From positions 1 through 45,384 of the forward strand of contig CAMVEB010000031.1 of assembly GCA_947166385.1 (NCBI GenBank): a stretch of DNA of 45,384 bases, given 5' to 3'. This DNA is from an uncultured Clostridia bacterium. Its GTDB lineage: Bacteria; Bacillota; Clostridia; Christensenellales; Aristaeellaceae. The notes under the pieces are model-generated. The model was not told the DNA's origin. It saw only the letters and a program-made list of their open reading frames with translations, and did not search any database. How positions within the stretch are numbered: the stretch's first letter is position 1; each line of letters starts with the position of its first letter. This document shows, piece by piece, positions 1 through 6,816 of this stretch. The position numbers and the translations under genes were made by a program.

Positions 1-37
1 CAATTTTGTTGGCTTTTAATGTATTTTATTGTTGAAA

Positions 38-59
38 TTTAATGTCTCTGTACATTAAA
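38..59. repeat. Short inverted repeat (8-bp arms)
   Basis: The arms TTTAATGT and ACATTAAA are perfect reverse complements around a 6-nt loop. The repeat lies in AT-rich DNA downstream of the minus-strand 145-aa gene. It could be a weak terminator or the edge of a mobile element; the sequence does not decide. Nothing else is recognised in 1-172, apart from a TTG-initiated 9-codon ORF at about 134 behind a GGGAGG site, which may be the broken start of a lost gene. Confidence 0.35.
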
Positions 60-172
60 GGTGCAATCAGGTTGCCGGTTTAGCTGCTACATTGGTTCCG
101 GAGCAAAGGAGAAGGGAGGAACGGTACCATTGAAAAAACTTTTGGGAAATATTTTATAGTGGACATTACCTG

Positions 173-610
173 TCATAGCATGGCGTTCAGGCTCCGGATC
201 AGGTAATCGCTGATCTTTTCGTGCTGGCTTCGTTTGCTCTGCCCGCGAATCTCGTAGAACAGGTCGTTGAAGTACGGAACGTATGTTTTGAATATCTCCC
301 GTTTTCGGATATAGGTTTCCTCTTCTTCGGTCGGGGCCGGACCCGCGGCGCCGTCTTCCTGTTCCTGCGCCGGCTCGCTCAGTTCAATCCCCCGGCTGTC
401 GAAATAGGCTTCATAGTTGTCGTTGGGCAGCATCAGCCCGGGCATGTGTTCCAGCTGCACTCCAATCATCTTGTATTCCGGCACGTAGAATCCCCGGCCC
501 CTGTCATATTCACGCCCCAGCAGGTATTTCACATAGACCCCGGTGTCCCGCCTGTCCAGAAAGATCTTTCCCGGCAGTTCCGGGATTTTGACTGGCGTAT
601 GATTGGTCAT
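173..610 (-). CDS. Hypothetical protein resembling the N-terminal part of gut-clostridial transposases
   Basis: This is a 145-aa soluble protein with no signal peptide or membrane segment. It starts at an ATG 7 nt after a perfect AAGGAGG. Its order of motifs (GVYVKYLLGREYD, a PEYKMIG stretch, LPNDNYEAYF, then a charged linker and a C-terminal helix with YFNDLFYE) recalls the leading region of large transposases from Lachnospiraceae and related Clostridia. That resemblance is from memory and untested. No catalytic transposase region follows in the 172 bases downstream. It is therefore either a stand-alone accessory protein or the severed front of an element. The function is unknown. Confidence 0.6.
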   Translation of the reverse strand: MTNHTPVKIPELPGKIFLDRRDTGVYVKYLLGREYDRGRGFYVPEYKMIGVQLEHMPGLMLPNDNYEAYFDSRGIELSEPAQEQEDGAAGPAPTEEEETYIRKREIFKTYVPYFNDLFYEIRGQSKRSQHEKISDYLIRSLNAML

Positions 611-649
611 GTGGTTTCCTCCTTATCATCTTTTTTGGTTCAAATCATA

Positions 650-846
650 TTTACGAGTGCAAAGATTTACGAGTGCAATTTTGGCTTTTCCTGATCCTTG
701 CCTGATTTTTGAGTGCGAAGAATTTTGAGTGCGAATTTGGTTTTCCCTCCTTGCCCGATTTACGAGTGCGAAGATTTACGAGTGCGAATTTGGTTTTCCC
801 CGATCCTTGCCGGCTTTTTGAGTGCAAAGAATTTTGAGTTCAAATT
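650..846. repeat. Higher-order tandem repeat, two 109-bp dimers
   Basis: Four units of 53-56 bp start at 650, 706, 759 and 815 (the last is truncated). Each unit opens with a duplicated 11-mer, either TTTACGAGTGC (units 1 and 3) or TTTTTGAGTGC (units 2 and 4). In units 1-3 it then runs into a shared TTTTCC...CCTTGCC tail. The alternation gives an exact 109-bp period (650 to 759, 706 to 815). The block lies upstream of the minus-strand 145-aa gene. The region has no convincing ORF. Confidence 0.85.
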
Positions 847-869
847 GAATGATTTCTCCCCTCCACGCA

Positions 870-896
870 AAAACCCCGGAAGACATTTCTTCCGGG
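870..896 (-). terminator. Rho-independent terminator-like hairpin, minus strand
   Basis: The arms CCCGGAAGA (875-883) and TCTTCCGGG (888-896) form a 9-bp stem with a 4-nt loop. Read on the minus strand, the stem is followed by GTTTTTG. No credible minus-strand gene lies immediately upstream, so it may be a leftover of a rearranged region. Confidence 0.5.
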
Positions 897-950
897 ATTC
901 CTCATCCAATTTTGCCAAGTGTATCATATCATAAATCCGGGGATCTCGTC

Positions 951-980
951 TCGCCCCATTCCGCCCCATTTCGCCCCACT
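951..980. repeat. Three tandem decamers
   Basis: The decamers TCGCCCCATT, CCGCCCCATT and TCGCCCCACT lie head to tail, directly before an A-run and 33 bp upstream of the promoter of the small GG-leader gene. They could be an operator array or a slippage product. Confidence 0.7.
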
Positions 981-1012
981 TTGAAAAAAATTTCCGGCAT
1001 TTCGAGGCATGG

Positions 1013-1041
1013 TTGATTGGAGAACTGCTATTTGCTATAAT
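1013..1041 (+). promoter_or_regulatory. Sigma-70-type promoter of the GG-leader peptide gene
   Basis: TTGATT (1013-1018) and TATAAT (1036-1041) are separated by 17 bp. The next plus-strand ORF with a strong ribosome site starts at 1169. This leaves an untranslated leader of about 120 nt. Confidence 0.65.
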
Positions 1042-1168
1042 GATCTCTGCAGAGCTTATTGACGGAAAATGAAACACTTAACGCAACGGATGACTGCCAG
1101 TTCGATGACGAATGACGTATCAAATAATGAGTCACAGGAAAATGGAAAAAATATGGAGGAAAAAGGCA

Positions 1169-1438
1169 ATGGAAGACAACAAAAACATGCGGGAACTGAC
1201 CCTTGACGATATGGCGAAAGCTGCAGGTGGCAGCAATGTATTTTATGATCCCCTTGATTTTGATCCACTTGATCCTTTGGCCTGGTGCAAAAATCTTCCG
1301 GGTGGAAATAAAGGCCCGCACAGATGGATAAGGATCTCCGACGAGGAAGCCGGTATCGGATTCGATTATTGCACAGGATGGAAATGCATCCATTGCGGAC
1401 AAATAAAAAAAGAAAAGATAAAAAAGCCTGCGTTCTGA
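1169..1438 (+). CDS. Small peptide with a double-glycine leader (putative RiPP/bacteriocin-like precursor)
   Basis: The ATG at 1169 is chosen because GGAGGA lies 8 nt upstream; an earlier in-frame start at 1112 has no such site. The 89-aa product begins with an acidic helix, ELTLDDMAKAAGG, which matches double-glycine leaders cut by C39-peptidase exporters or used in Nif11-type leaders. The remainder contains four cysteines (WCKN, YCTG, KCIHC), a DPLDFDPLDPL stretch and a basic tail. No modification enzyme, C39 transporter or immunity gene is present nearby, so it is an orphan. A small zinc-binding protein is the main alternative. Confidence 0.6.
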   Translation: MEDNKNMRELTLDDMAKAAGGSNVFYDPLDFDPLDPLAWCKNLPGGNKGPHRWIRISDEEAGIGFDYCTGWKCIHCGQIKKEKIKKPAF

Positions 1439-1619
1439 AGTGTAAACGGATAGTAATCACTGCGACGGAAACAGCAGTAACCATCCCATATATGATCAGC
1501 GGAGCGGATATGGCAGTGACGACGCAGGTGTCTGTTTTGATCCTTAGCAGGGAATATATGCCAGGAAACACAAACAGTGCGGATATCATCTGTTACAAAC
1601 CATTGGGCAATGCTTCAGC

Positions 1620-1946
1620 TGCCGGCAGAACTTTCCGGATTCCCGAAGGATACAGCTGAATGATCCGCGCTTCACACCATGCCATGAAAGCCTGAAGACA
1701 ATCAATGCATCAACAGAAAGCTATCTGATGATGGGTATCCATATGGATGAGATCGGAATGGCCTGGATCATCGACAATGAAAACGGTTTTATCTGGCACA
1801 ATGGCGGTACCGGGCATTATAACAGTTATCTCGGATTCTGCCCGGAAACAGGAACAGCGGTTGTGGTTCTGTCAAACCTGTCACCGAACGACCGGATTCC
1901 GGCAACAGTACTGGGGATCAAACAGTTACAGGAACTGAACAAGTAA
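1620..1946 (+). pseudogene. Remnant of a beta-lactamase-fold serine hydrolase (C-terminal part)
   Basis: The open frame carries MAWIIDNENG, the HNGGTGHYNSY box and AVVVLSNLS, the C-terminal signature of class C beta-lactamase-related serine hydrolases, where HNGGT is the KTG-like box. The catalytic SxxK and YxN regions, which would need about 250 more residues upstream, are absent. The upstream part of the frame has no start with a ribosome site and loses family resemblance. The fragment ends at a normal stop. It is taken as a 5'-truncated pseudogene. Confidence 0.7.
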
Positions 1947-2023
1947 GTTCCGGCCTGACTCTTGGTGAGTTTGATTTAATTTTCCTGACCAAACGGACTT
2001 GACAGAAAGGATACAGGTGACCT

Positions 2024-2434
2024 ATGAAAATCGCAGTCAGGTATTACACAAAAACGGGAAACACAAAGCGGCTGGCGGAGGCGATAGCCAAAGCTGTCGG
2101 AGTCGAAGCGCTGACGATCTCTGCTCCGATAACGGAACCGGTAGACATCCTTTTCCTGGGCAACTCCTACTATGCTTTTACCATTGATCCTGAGGTAAGA
2201 ACATTTGTTTCTTCACTGGATAAGGATAAGGTTGGCAGAATTGTCAACTTCGGATCAGCTGCGATGATGAATTCCACTTGGAAGAAAGTAAAGGCTGTAG
2301 CTGATAAGACCGGCATCCGGATGGATGAGAGAGAATTCCACTGTAAAGGTGAATTCAAGGGTGTCCATAAGGGCAAGCCGGATGAAACTGACCTGAAGGC
2401 AGCGGCGGAATTTGCCAGGAAGATCATGGGATAA
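2024..2434 (+). CDS. Flavodoxin-like protein
   Basis: The protein has 136 aa, typical of short-chain flavodoxins. It opens with a beta strand and the FMN phosphate-binding loop TKTGNTKRLA (about residues 9-18). The second strand, VDILFLGNSYYAF, contains the usual aromatic that stacks on the flavin. It would be a soluble one-electron carrier. AAAGGATACAGGTG just before the ATG gives a weak ribosome site. Codon use is somewhat more AT-rich than in the main operons. It stands alone between a pseudogene remnant and a small fragment. Confidence 0.85.
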   Translation: MKIAVRYYTKTGNTKRLAEAIAKAVGVEALTISAPITEPVDILFLGNSYYAFTIDPEVRTFVSSLDKDKVGRIVNFGSAAMMNSTWKKVKAVADKTGIRMDEREFHCKGEFKGVHKGKPDETDLKAAAEFARKIMG

Positions 2435-2436
2435 GG

Positions 2437-2559
2437 AACATTTCAGCAGGAGCAGCGCGCGGTGTACTCTCTCTGCCGGGAGAAGATGGTGATCCTTATG
2501 GCATCCAAATCAACGCCATCGTGGACGAGGCAATTCGCAAAGCGGTTCTTCCGTCTTGA
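2437..2559 (+). pseudogene. Possible fragment of a pyridoxamine-oxidase-fold protein
   Basis: Directly after the flavodoxin stop, one frame reads GVLSLPGEDGDPYGIQIN followed by a helix and a stop. The GVLS..GEDG.PYG.P.N pattern is characteristic of the first strands of small FMN-binding pyridoxamine-5'-phosphate-oxidase-like proteins. About 100 residues of that family are missing and there is no start codon. It is either a deletion remnant or a chance open stretch. Confidence 0.35.
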
Positions 2560-2577
2560 ATCGGCGAAGCTTTCCAA

Positions 2578-2608
2578 CGGCTGGGAACACAATTCCCGGC
2601 CGTTTTTT
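2578..2608 (+). terminator. Rho-independent terminator
   Basis: CGGCTGGGAA (2578-2587) pairs with TTCCCGGCCG (2593-2602), 10 pairs including one G-T, around CACAA. Six T residues (2603-2608) follow. It would end plus-strand transcripts from the flavodoxin gene and lies just beyond the 3' end of the minus-strand SOS cassette. Confidence 0.75.
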
Positions 2609-2629
2609 GCCGGAAGGGTTCAGGGCATT

Positions 2630-2686
2630 CTATACTTCTTCCTCTGTCTTGTCCGTGTTGGTGACTGTGTTTTGTGCCTGCTTCAT
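2630..2686 (-). CDS. 18-aa micro-ORF at the end of the SOS cassette
   Basis: A perfect AAGGAGG lies 8 nt before an ATG that opens an 18-codon ORF, MKQAQNTVTNTDKTEEEV, polar and highly soluble. The ribosome site begins 4 nt after the stop of the preceding 79-aa gene. The good spacing is the only support; no family is recognised. It may be a real small protein, or the start of a gene whose remainder has been lost. Confidence 0.4.
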   Translation of the reverse strand: MKQAQNTVTNTDKTEEEV

Positions 2687-2703
2687 GTCTGTGACCTCCT
2701 TGT

Positions 2704-2943
2704 TCATGAAGTCTGATATGCGTCGGGATCAACATCTCCGCATGATTCGCTCATCTCTGCCCGCCGCGCTTCTTCGCCAATCATATCCTCATAGCCTGCC
2801 AGAGCGGCGAAAGGAGCAAATTGGGCGGCGCGGTCATACAGGCTCATGGGCGGATGCGTTGGGGATTCCCAATGCGGATGGTCAATAATGCCTTTGTAGA
2901 CTTCCCGCGGATCCGGCTCTTTGCCGGTGATTCCCTTTGCCAT
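2704..2943 (-). CDS. Small YolD-type companion of the SOS polymerase
   Basis: This 79-aa soluble protein contains MSLYDRAAQFAPFAAL, a motif recurrent in small proteins encoded beside umuC-like genes of Firmicutes. It starts 2 nt after the polymerase stop, with its ribosome site (GAGGGGAAA) inside the polymerase 3' end, so the two are translated together. No catalytic motif is visible. By position it should be an accessory or regulatory factor for the polymerase; that role is inferred. Its expression should follow the LexA-controlled promoter at about 5250. Confidence 0.75.
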   Translation of the reverse strand: MAKGITGKEPDPREVYKGIIDHPHWESPTHPPMSLYDRAAQFAPFAALAGYEDMIGEEARRAEMSESCGDVDPDAYQTS

Positions 2944-2945
2944 GG

Positions 2946-4586
2946 TTATTCATTTCCCCTCTTTTTTCTCGGCTTGCGGGAGAAAGGGACGTTCTCCTGC
3001 CCGGCTTTATGCCCGCCGATCTGTTCGTTGCGGGCCCTGGTGGTCCCTTTCTTCTCCAGGTTCATTCCCTTTAGGATCGCGTTTTTTCCGAATCGTTCCT
3101 GCATGATCAGAGTGGCTTTCTGCAACTTTTTTTCTTTTTCTTCGGCTGCTTTCCGCTCTTCTTCCTCCCGCTGCAGTTTCCCGTAGTCCGTGAACATATC
3201 CAGCTGAACAGGCGCTTTCTCCGGAATGTCATTTTCCGGGATCAGGTTGCACGCGGCGACGTTCAGACGGCGGATCAGCAGGTCCGGATCGACAATCTGG
3301 TCATACAGTTCCATCATGGTTTTCATGATGGCCTTTGTGCTGGAGGTCCAGTGGTCCGGATGGCCGGTCCCGTGGGCATACTTCGGGCAGACCCGGCCGT
3401 AATAGTCGGTGCCGACGGTTCCGGAGTATGGCAATCCGGTCTTCGCCACGCCGTACACGGTGTCCTCCGGGCTGCTGCCCTGCTGCAGGATAATCAGGCT
3501 TTCCCGGTCATAGTTGACGGTCAGAACGACCTGCCTGGTAACCAGGTTCTTCCGGACCAGGTCCAGCACCAGCAGTTCGGTCATTTCCCGGACGATCAGT
3601 TTTCCGTCCGCGGCATTGTAGGGCTCGGAAAGGACCTGGCCGCTGCTGAGACTGTTGGTTTCCGGCTTATAGTTTTTGATTGTTTTGATCTCTGTCGGCT
3701 CCCAGCCCCAGGCATGGTCGATCAGCAGCTGTGCGTTGATTCCCATATTCTGATACAGCAAATCTTCATGGGTCTCACTCAGCCGGGCAATATCGCCCAT
3801 CGTATGACAGCCCAGTTTTTCCAGCCGCCGGGCTAGTCCGCGGCCGACCCGCCAGAAATCTGTCAGCGGCTGATGACACCAGAGCTTTTCCCGGTATGTC
3901 ATCTCATCCAGCTCTGCGATCCGAACGCCGTCCTTGTCCGGTTTGACATGCTTGGCAACGATATCCATGGCCACTTTTGCCAGGTACATGTTTGTTCCGA
4001 TTCCCGCCGTCGCGGTAATGCCGGTGGTGTGAAGCACTTCCTGAATTATGGCCATGGCCAGTTCGCGGGCGGTCATCTGATAGGTTTTCAGGTAGCCTGT
4101 CACATCCATGAAGACCTCGTCAATGCTGTAAACATGGATGTCTTCGGAACTGATGAACTTCATATAAATCCCGAAGATCCGGGTGCTGTAGTCCTCGTAC
4201 ATTTTCATGCGCGGCGGAGCGACGAAGTATCCCAGTTCGAAGTCCGGGTTCTCAGCCAGAGTATTCGCGTCGAAGGAGGAAGAGGCAAAAGCGTATTGTC
4301 CGGTCTCGTCTTTGAGGATTATCCCTGAACGGATGCCGTCCCGCAGCCGCTGCCGGTTAATTTCCTTCACTCGCTGCACGACCTCGAACAGCCTGGCGCG
4401 GCCGGGAATCCCATAAGCCTTCAGGGAAGGGGATACTGCCAGGCAGATGGTTTTTTCGGTTCTGCTTTCGTCTGCCACGACCAGGTTGGTGGTGAGTGGA
4501 TCAAACTGCCGTTCCACACACTCCACCGAGGCATAGAAAGATTTCAGATCAATGGCGATATACGTCCGGTCCGGCGTTTTGTCCAC
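2946..4586 (-). CDS. Y-family translesion DNA polymerase (UmuC/DinB-like)
   Basis: The N-terminus has YIAIDLKSFYASVEC, the first metal-binding aspartate and steric-gate region. The palm motif YSIDEVFMDVT carries the SIDE acidic pair. GIGTNMYLAKVAMD forms the fingers/palm junction and a helix-hairpin-helix region contains GRGLARRLEKLG. The C-terminal tail AILKGMNL...TTRARNEQIGGHKA is typical of the clostridial UmuC branch. No ATG lies near the expected start. I favour the GTG at 4586, directly after the repressor stop (TGAGGAGGTG). A TTG at 4619 would overlap the repressor by 29 nt. It copies damaged DNA during the SOS response. Confidence 0.93.
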   Translation of the reverse strand: MDKTPDRTYIAIDLKSFYASVECVERQFDPLTTNLVVADESRTEKTICLAVSPSLKAYGIPGRARLFEVVQRVKEINRQRLRDGIRSGIILKDETGQYAFASSSFDANTLAENPDFELGYFVAPPRMKMYEDYSTRIFGIYMKFISSEDIHVYSIDEVFMDVTGYLKTYQMTARELAMAIIQEVLHTTGITATAGIGTNMYLAKVAMDIVAKHVKPDKDGVRIAELDEMTYREKLWCHQPLTDFWRVGRGLARRLEKLGCHTMGDIARLSETHEDLLYQNMGINAQLLIDHAWGWEPTEIKTIKNYKPETNSLSSGQVLSEPYNAADGKLIVREMTELLVLDLVRKNLVTRQVVLTVNYDRESLIILQQGSSPEDTVYGVAKTGLPYSGTVGTDYYGRVCPKYAHGTGHPDHWTSSTKAIMKTMMELYDQIVDPDLLIRRLNVAACNLIPENDIPEKAPVQLDMFTDYGKLQREEEERKAAEEKEKKLQKATLIMQERFGKNAILKGMNLEKKGTTRARNEQIGGHKAGQENVPFSRKPRKKRGNE

Positions 4587-4590
4587 CTCC

Positions 4591-5187
4591 TCACAGTTGT
4601 TTGATGACTGAAATCGCAACGCCTTGAATCTTGCAGTTCTTCAACGGGATATCCGTGTACTTTGGATTCTCCGGATGCAGGAAGATGGTGTTCCCGTACT
4701 TCTGATACCGCTTTAGGGTGTTGCCTTCTCCTTCGATGAAGGCCACCACGATATCGCCGTTCCGGGCCTCCTCCTGCTTCCGGATCAGCACCAGATCGCC
4801 GTCATCGATTCCTGCGCCGGTCATAGAGTCGCCGCTGGCATGCAGCAGGAACAGGTTTCCTTTTCCGAACAGGCTGACGGGAAGCTGAACGATCTCCTCC
4901 ACGGCTTCCTCTTCGAGCGTCAGGTTGCCGCAGGGGATGCTTCCGATGATTCCCACAGGGACGGATTCTTCGCTGGTTTTGACGGTAAGATCCGTGACGA
5001 TGGTTTTGCCGTCATAGTTGATGAGTCCGCTCTCGGCCATGGTTTTCAGCATCCGCTGAACCGTGGTCAGGGAAATACCCGTGGCGGCGGCGATCTGCCG
5101 TCCTGTGGGGGAACGATGGTTGTCCCGGTAGAAGTCATTCACGAAGGCGATAATCCGATCCATGCCGGCTGGATTGCGGTGCTTCAT
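4591..5187 (-). CDS. LexA-like self-cleaving SOS repressor
   Basis: The protein has 198 aa from the ATG at 5187, which has GGAGGA 7 nt upstream; the more distal ATG at 5202 lacks a site. Residues 8-70 form a winged helix (SPTGRQIAAATGIS...TVQRMLKTM) and residues 75-198 an S24 peptidase domain. The nucleophile Ser121 is in SGDSM, the general base Lys159 in TLKRY, and the scissile bond is Cys86-Gly87 instead of the usual Ala-Gly. It represses its own operon with the polymerase. It could be a cassette-specific repressor rather than the genome's main LexA. Confidence 0.9.
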   Translation of the reverse strand: MKHRNPAGMDRIIAFVNDFYRDNHRSPTGRQIAAATGISLTTVQRMLKTMAESGLINYDGKTIVTDLTVKTSEESVPVGIIGSIPCGNLTLEEEAVEEIVQLPVSLFGKGNLFLLHASGDSMTGAGIDDGDLVLIRKQEEARNGDIVVAFIEGEGNTLKRYQKYGNTIFLHPENPKYTDIPLKNCKIQGVAISVIKQL

Positions 5188-5213
5188 ACAGGTTTCCTCC
5201 ACATGACAAAAAG

Positions 5214-5230
5214 TGAATCAATGCGATTCA
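5214..5230. promoter_or_regulatory. Palindromic operator of the LexA-like repressor
   Basis: TGAATC and GATTCA are perfect half-sites around a 5-nt spacer, 17 bp in total. The site begins 14 bp downstream of the -10 element, so a bound dimer would block transcription start. It differs from the Bacillus SOS box (CGAAC-N4-GTTCG), as expected for a divergent repressor. Confidence 0.65.
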
Positions 5231-5243
5231 TTTGCGCACGGTC

Positions 5244-5272
5244 AGTATAATGCCTTCACTTTGATTTTGCAA
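5244..5272 (-). promoter_or_regulatory. Promoter of the SOS cassette
   Basis: Read on the minus strand, TTGCAA (5272-5267), a 17-bp spacer and TATACT (5249-5244) form a good sigma-70-type promoter. It is followed directly by the palindromic operator. Confidence 0.75.
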
Positions 5273-5375
5273 TACCCCATTTTTTATGTGAAAAAAGGGA
5301 ACAATTCATATACTCCCAATCCTCAAACCAATTCATGTTGTACCTTTTTCTTCTTGCCAGGGCAGCGTCTTCTCG

Positions 5376-5404
5376 TTGCCAAAACCCTTGAAAGCCAGTA
5401 AAAT
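5376..5404 (+). promoter_or_regulatory. Promoter upstream of the DUF362 gene
   Basis: TTGCCA (5376-5381), a 17-bp spacer and TAAAAT (5399-5404) precede an approximately 65-nt leader and an 18-codon ORF coupled to the DUF362 gene. Apart from this and the divergent SOS promoter, nothing is recognised between 5280 and 5470. Confidence 0.6.
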
Positions 5405-5477
5405 AAAGATCGAGTCGGTGACGGCAATGAGCAGGCGCCTTGAAAGGAACCGGGGATGAATAAATCGGAGGAGCAAA

Positions 5478-5534
5478 ATGATTCATATTCTGGGTATGAG
5501 TGCGGTCGATAACAGACTGCCTGTGGAAGAATGA
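5478..5534 (+). CDS. 18-codon upstream ORF overlapping the DUF362 start
   Basis: CGGAGGAG lies 4-5 nt before an ATG that opens MIHILGMSAVDNRLPVEE. Its TGA overlaps the ATG at 5531 (ATGA). The strong ribosome site sits here and the main gene has only GGAAGA, so ribosomes finishing the micro-ORF probably re-initiate on the DUF362 gene. It may be a leader for coupling or a remnant of a longer ancestral start. Confidence 0.4.
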   Translation: MIHILGMSAVDNRLPVEE

Positions 5535-6691
5535 CCATGAATACGTACGATGTGTCTCTTGTGTCCTGTGAAGGTTATGATGATCTGCAGGTGGAAACTG
5601 CTCTGCGGGCGGTATTGGAGCCGATTCACGGCTTGGACTTTGTTCATCCGGGTATGACGGTCGGTATTAAGGTTAATCTGGTTACGGCCATGAAGCCGGA
5701 AAGCGCAGCCACTGTCCATCCTTCTGTGGTCTGCGCCCTTGTGCGCCTGTTGCGGGAGCGTGGGGCGGAAGCTGTGATCGGTGACAGCCCGGGAGGAATC
5801 TATTCCGCGCCATATCTGAAGGTTGTTTATGATGTGTGCGAAATGCGGAAAGCGGAGGCATTTGGCGCAAAGCTCAACGATGATTTCTCTCAGACAGAAG
5901 TCGTCTATCCGGATGCTGTCCGTGCAAAGCAATTTCCTTATACCGCCTGGCTCGGGAAGGTTGACGCCATCATTGATCTCTGCAAACTCAAGACTCATGG
6001 TATGATGGGATTAACCTGCGCTGTCAAGAATTTCTTTGGCACGATCCCCGGTACAAAAAAACCGGAATTTCATTACCGCTATCCCCGGGCGGAGGATTTT
6101 GCCAATATGCTGGTGGACCTCTACGAATACTCAAAGCCCCGGCTCTGCATCTGTGACGCGGTGATCGGTATGGAAGGCAACGGTCCCACGCAGGGAAAGC
6201 CGAGGAAGATCGGGTGTCTGCTTGCAGGTGCAAATGGTCATATGCTTGATGCCGTTGCAGCCGGGCTGATCGGACTGGGAATACAGGATGTTCCGACACT
6301 GCATGCTGCCGCTGAGCGGGGGTTAATGCCGGAAGATGCTGCGCGGATCAGCATCTGCGGAGATCCTTCCGGGTTTGCCGTTCCGGATTTCCAAACCGTC
6401 CAGGCTCAATCAAACGTGTTTTTTCATATCTTTGGGTCCGGGTTTCTCGGAAAAGTTGCAGAACTTGTTACCTCACGCATTCTGACGCCTTTTCCTAAAC
6501 TTGATCCTTCTGTATGCGTCGGCTGTGGAAAGTGTGCGCAGATCTGTCCGGCTAAAGCAATTCAGCTTCGGGACAGGAAGCCCAAAATACATCGAAGCGA
6601 CTGCATCCACTGCTTCTGCTGTCAGGAGTTCTGCCCTAAAGGTGCGATGCACGTCGGCCGCCACGCAATAATGAGATTTTTGGGGAAATGA
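5531..6691 (+). CDS. DUF362 protein with C-terminal 2[4Fe-4S] ferredoxin domain
   Basis: The protein has 386 aa. Residues 1-320 match the DUF362 family (GIKVNLV near the start, GDSPGG, KLKTHGMMGLTCAVKNFFG, DAVIGMEGNGPTQG). The C-terminus carries two ferredoxin clusters, CVGCGKCAQICP and CIHCFCCQEFCP, each CxxCxxCxxxCP. There are no membrane segments. Family members are cytoplasmic iron-sulfur proteins of unsettled function in anaerobes. The start could be ATG 5531 or 5537; 5531 overlaps the upstream micro-ORF. It stands as a single gene with its own promoter. Confidence 0.9.
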   Translation: MTMNTYDVSLVSCEGYDDLQVETALRAVLEPIHGLDFVHPGMTVGIKVNLVTAMKPESAATVHPSVVCALVRLLRERGAEAVIGDSPGGIYSAPYLKVVYDVCEMRKAEAFGAKLNDDFSQTEVVYPDAVRAKQFPYTAWLGKVDAIIDLCKLKTHGMMGLTCAVKNFFGTIPGTKKPEFHYRYPRAEDFANMLVDLYEYSKPRLCICDAVIGMEGNGPTQGKPRKIGCLLAGANGHMLDAVAAGLIGLGIQDVPTLHAAAERGLMPEDAARISICGDPSGFAVPDFQTVQAQSNVFFHIFGSGFLGKVAELVTSRILTPFPKLDPSVCVGCGKCAQICPAKAIQLRDRKPKIHRSDCIHCFCCQEFCPKGAMHVGRHAIMRFLGK

Positions 6692-6754
6692 AGAAAGCTT
6701 TCAAAAGCTTGATTTAAAAGGAACATCAATGGGCATTCCAATCAAAACTTCCTG

Positions 6755-6783
6755 TTGTTGATGAACGGAAGAAGTGGTATAAT
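6755..6783 (+). promoter_or_regulatory. Promoter of the MFS exporter transcript
   Basis: TTGTTG (6755-6760), a 17-bp spacer and TATAAT (6778-6783) lie about 190 nt upstream of the exporter start. This leaves a long structured leader. Confidence 0.7.
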
Positions 6784-6816
6784 AAACCATAACGTGATGA
6801 CACGGAGGAAAAGACA

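Noticed and set aside
760..1077. A minus-strand 105-aa frame through the repeat region
   Set aside because: It is generated by the tandem repeats, decamers and terminator hairpin; there is no ribosome site.
1056..1589. A minus-strand 177-aa frame with a hydrophobic start
   Set aside because: It runs antisense through the GG-leader gene, has no ribosome site and shows no family pattern; the hydrophobic stretch is likely a shadow of a degraded region.
5400..5477. A possible riboswitch in the DUF362 leader
   Set aside because: The approximately 65-nt leader shows no strong stems and matches no riboswitch consensus I know; only the promoter and micro-ORF are kept.
6692..6712. AAGCTTT-CA-AAAGCTT after the DUF362 gene as a terminator
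   Set aside because: The 2-nt loop is too small for the full stem and the following T-run is short.
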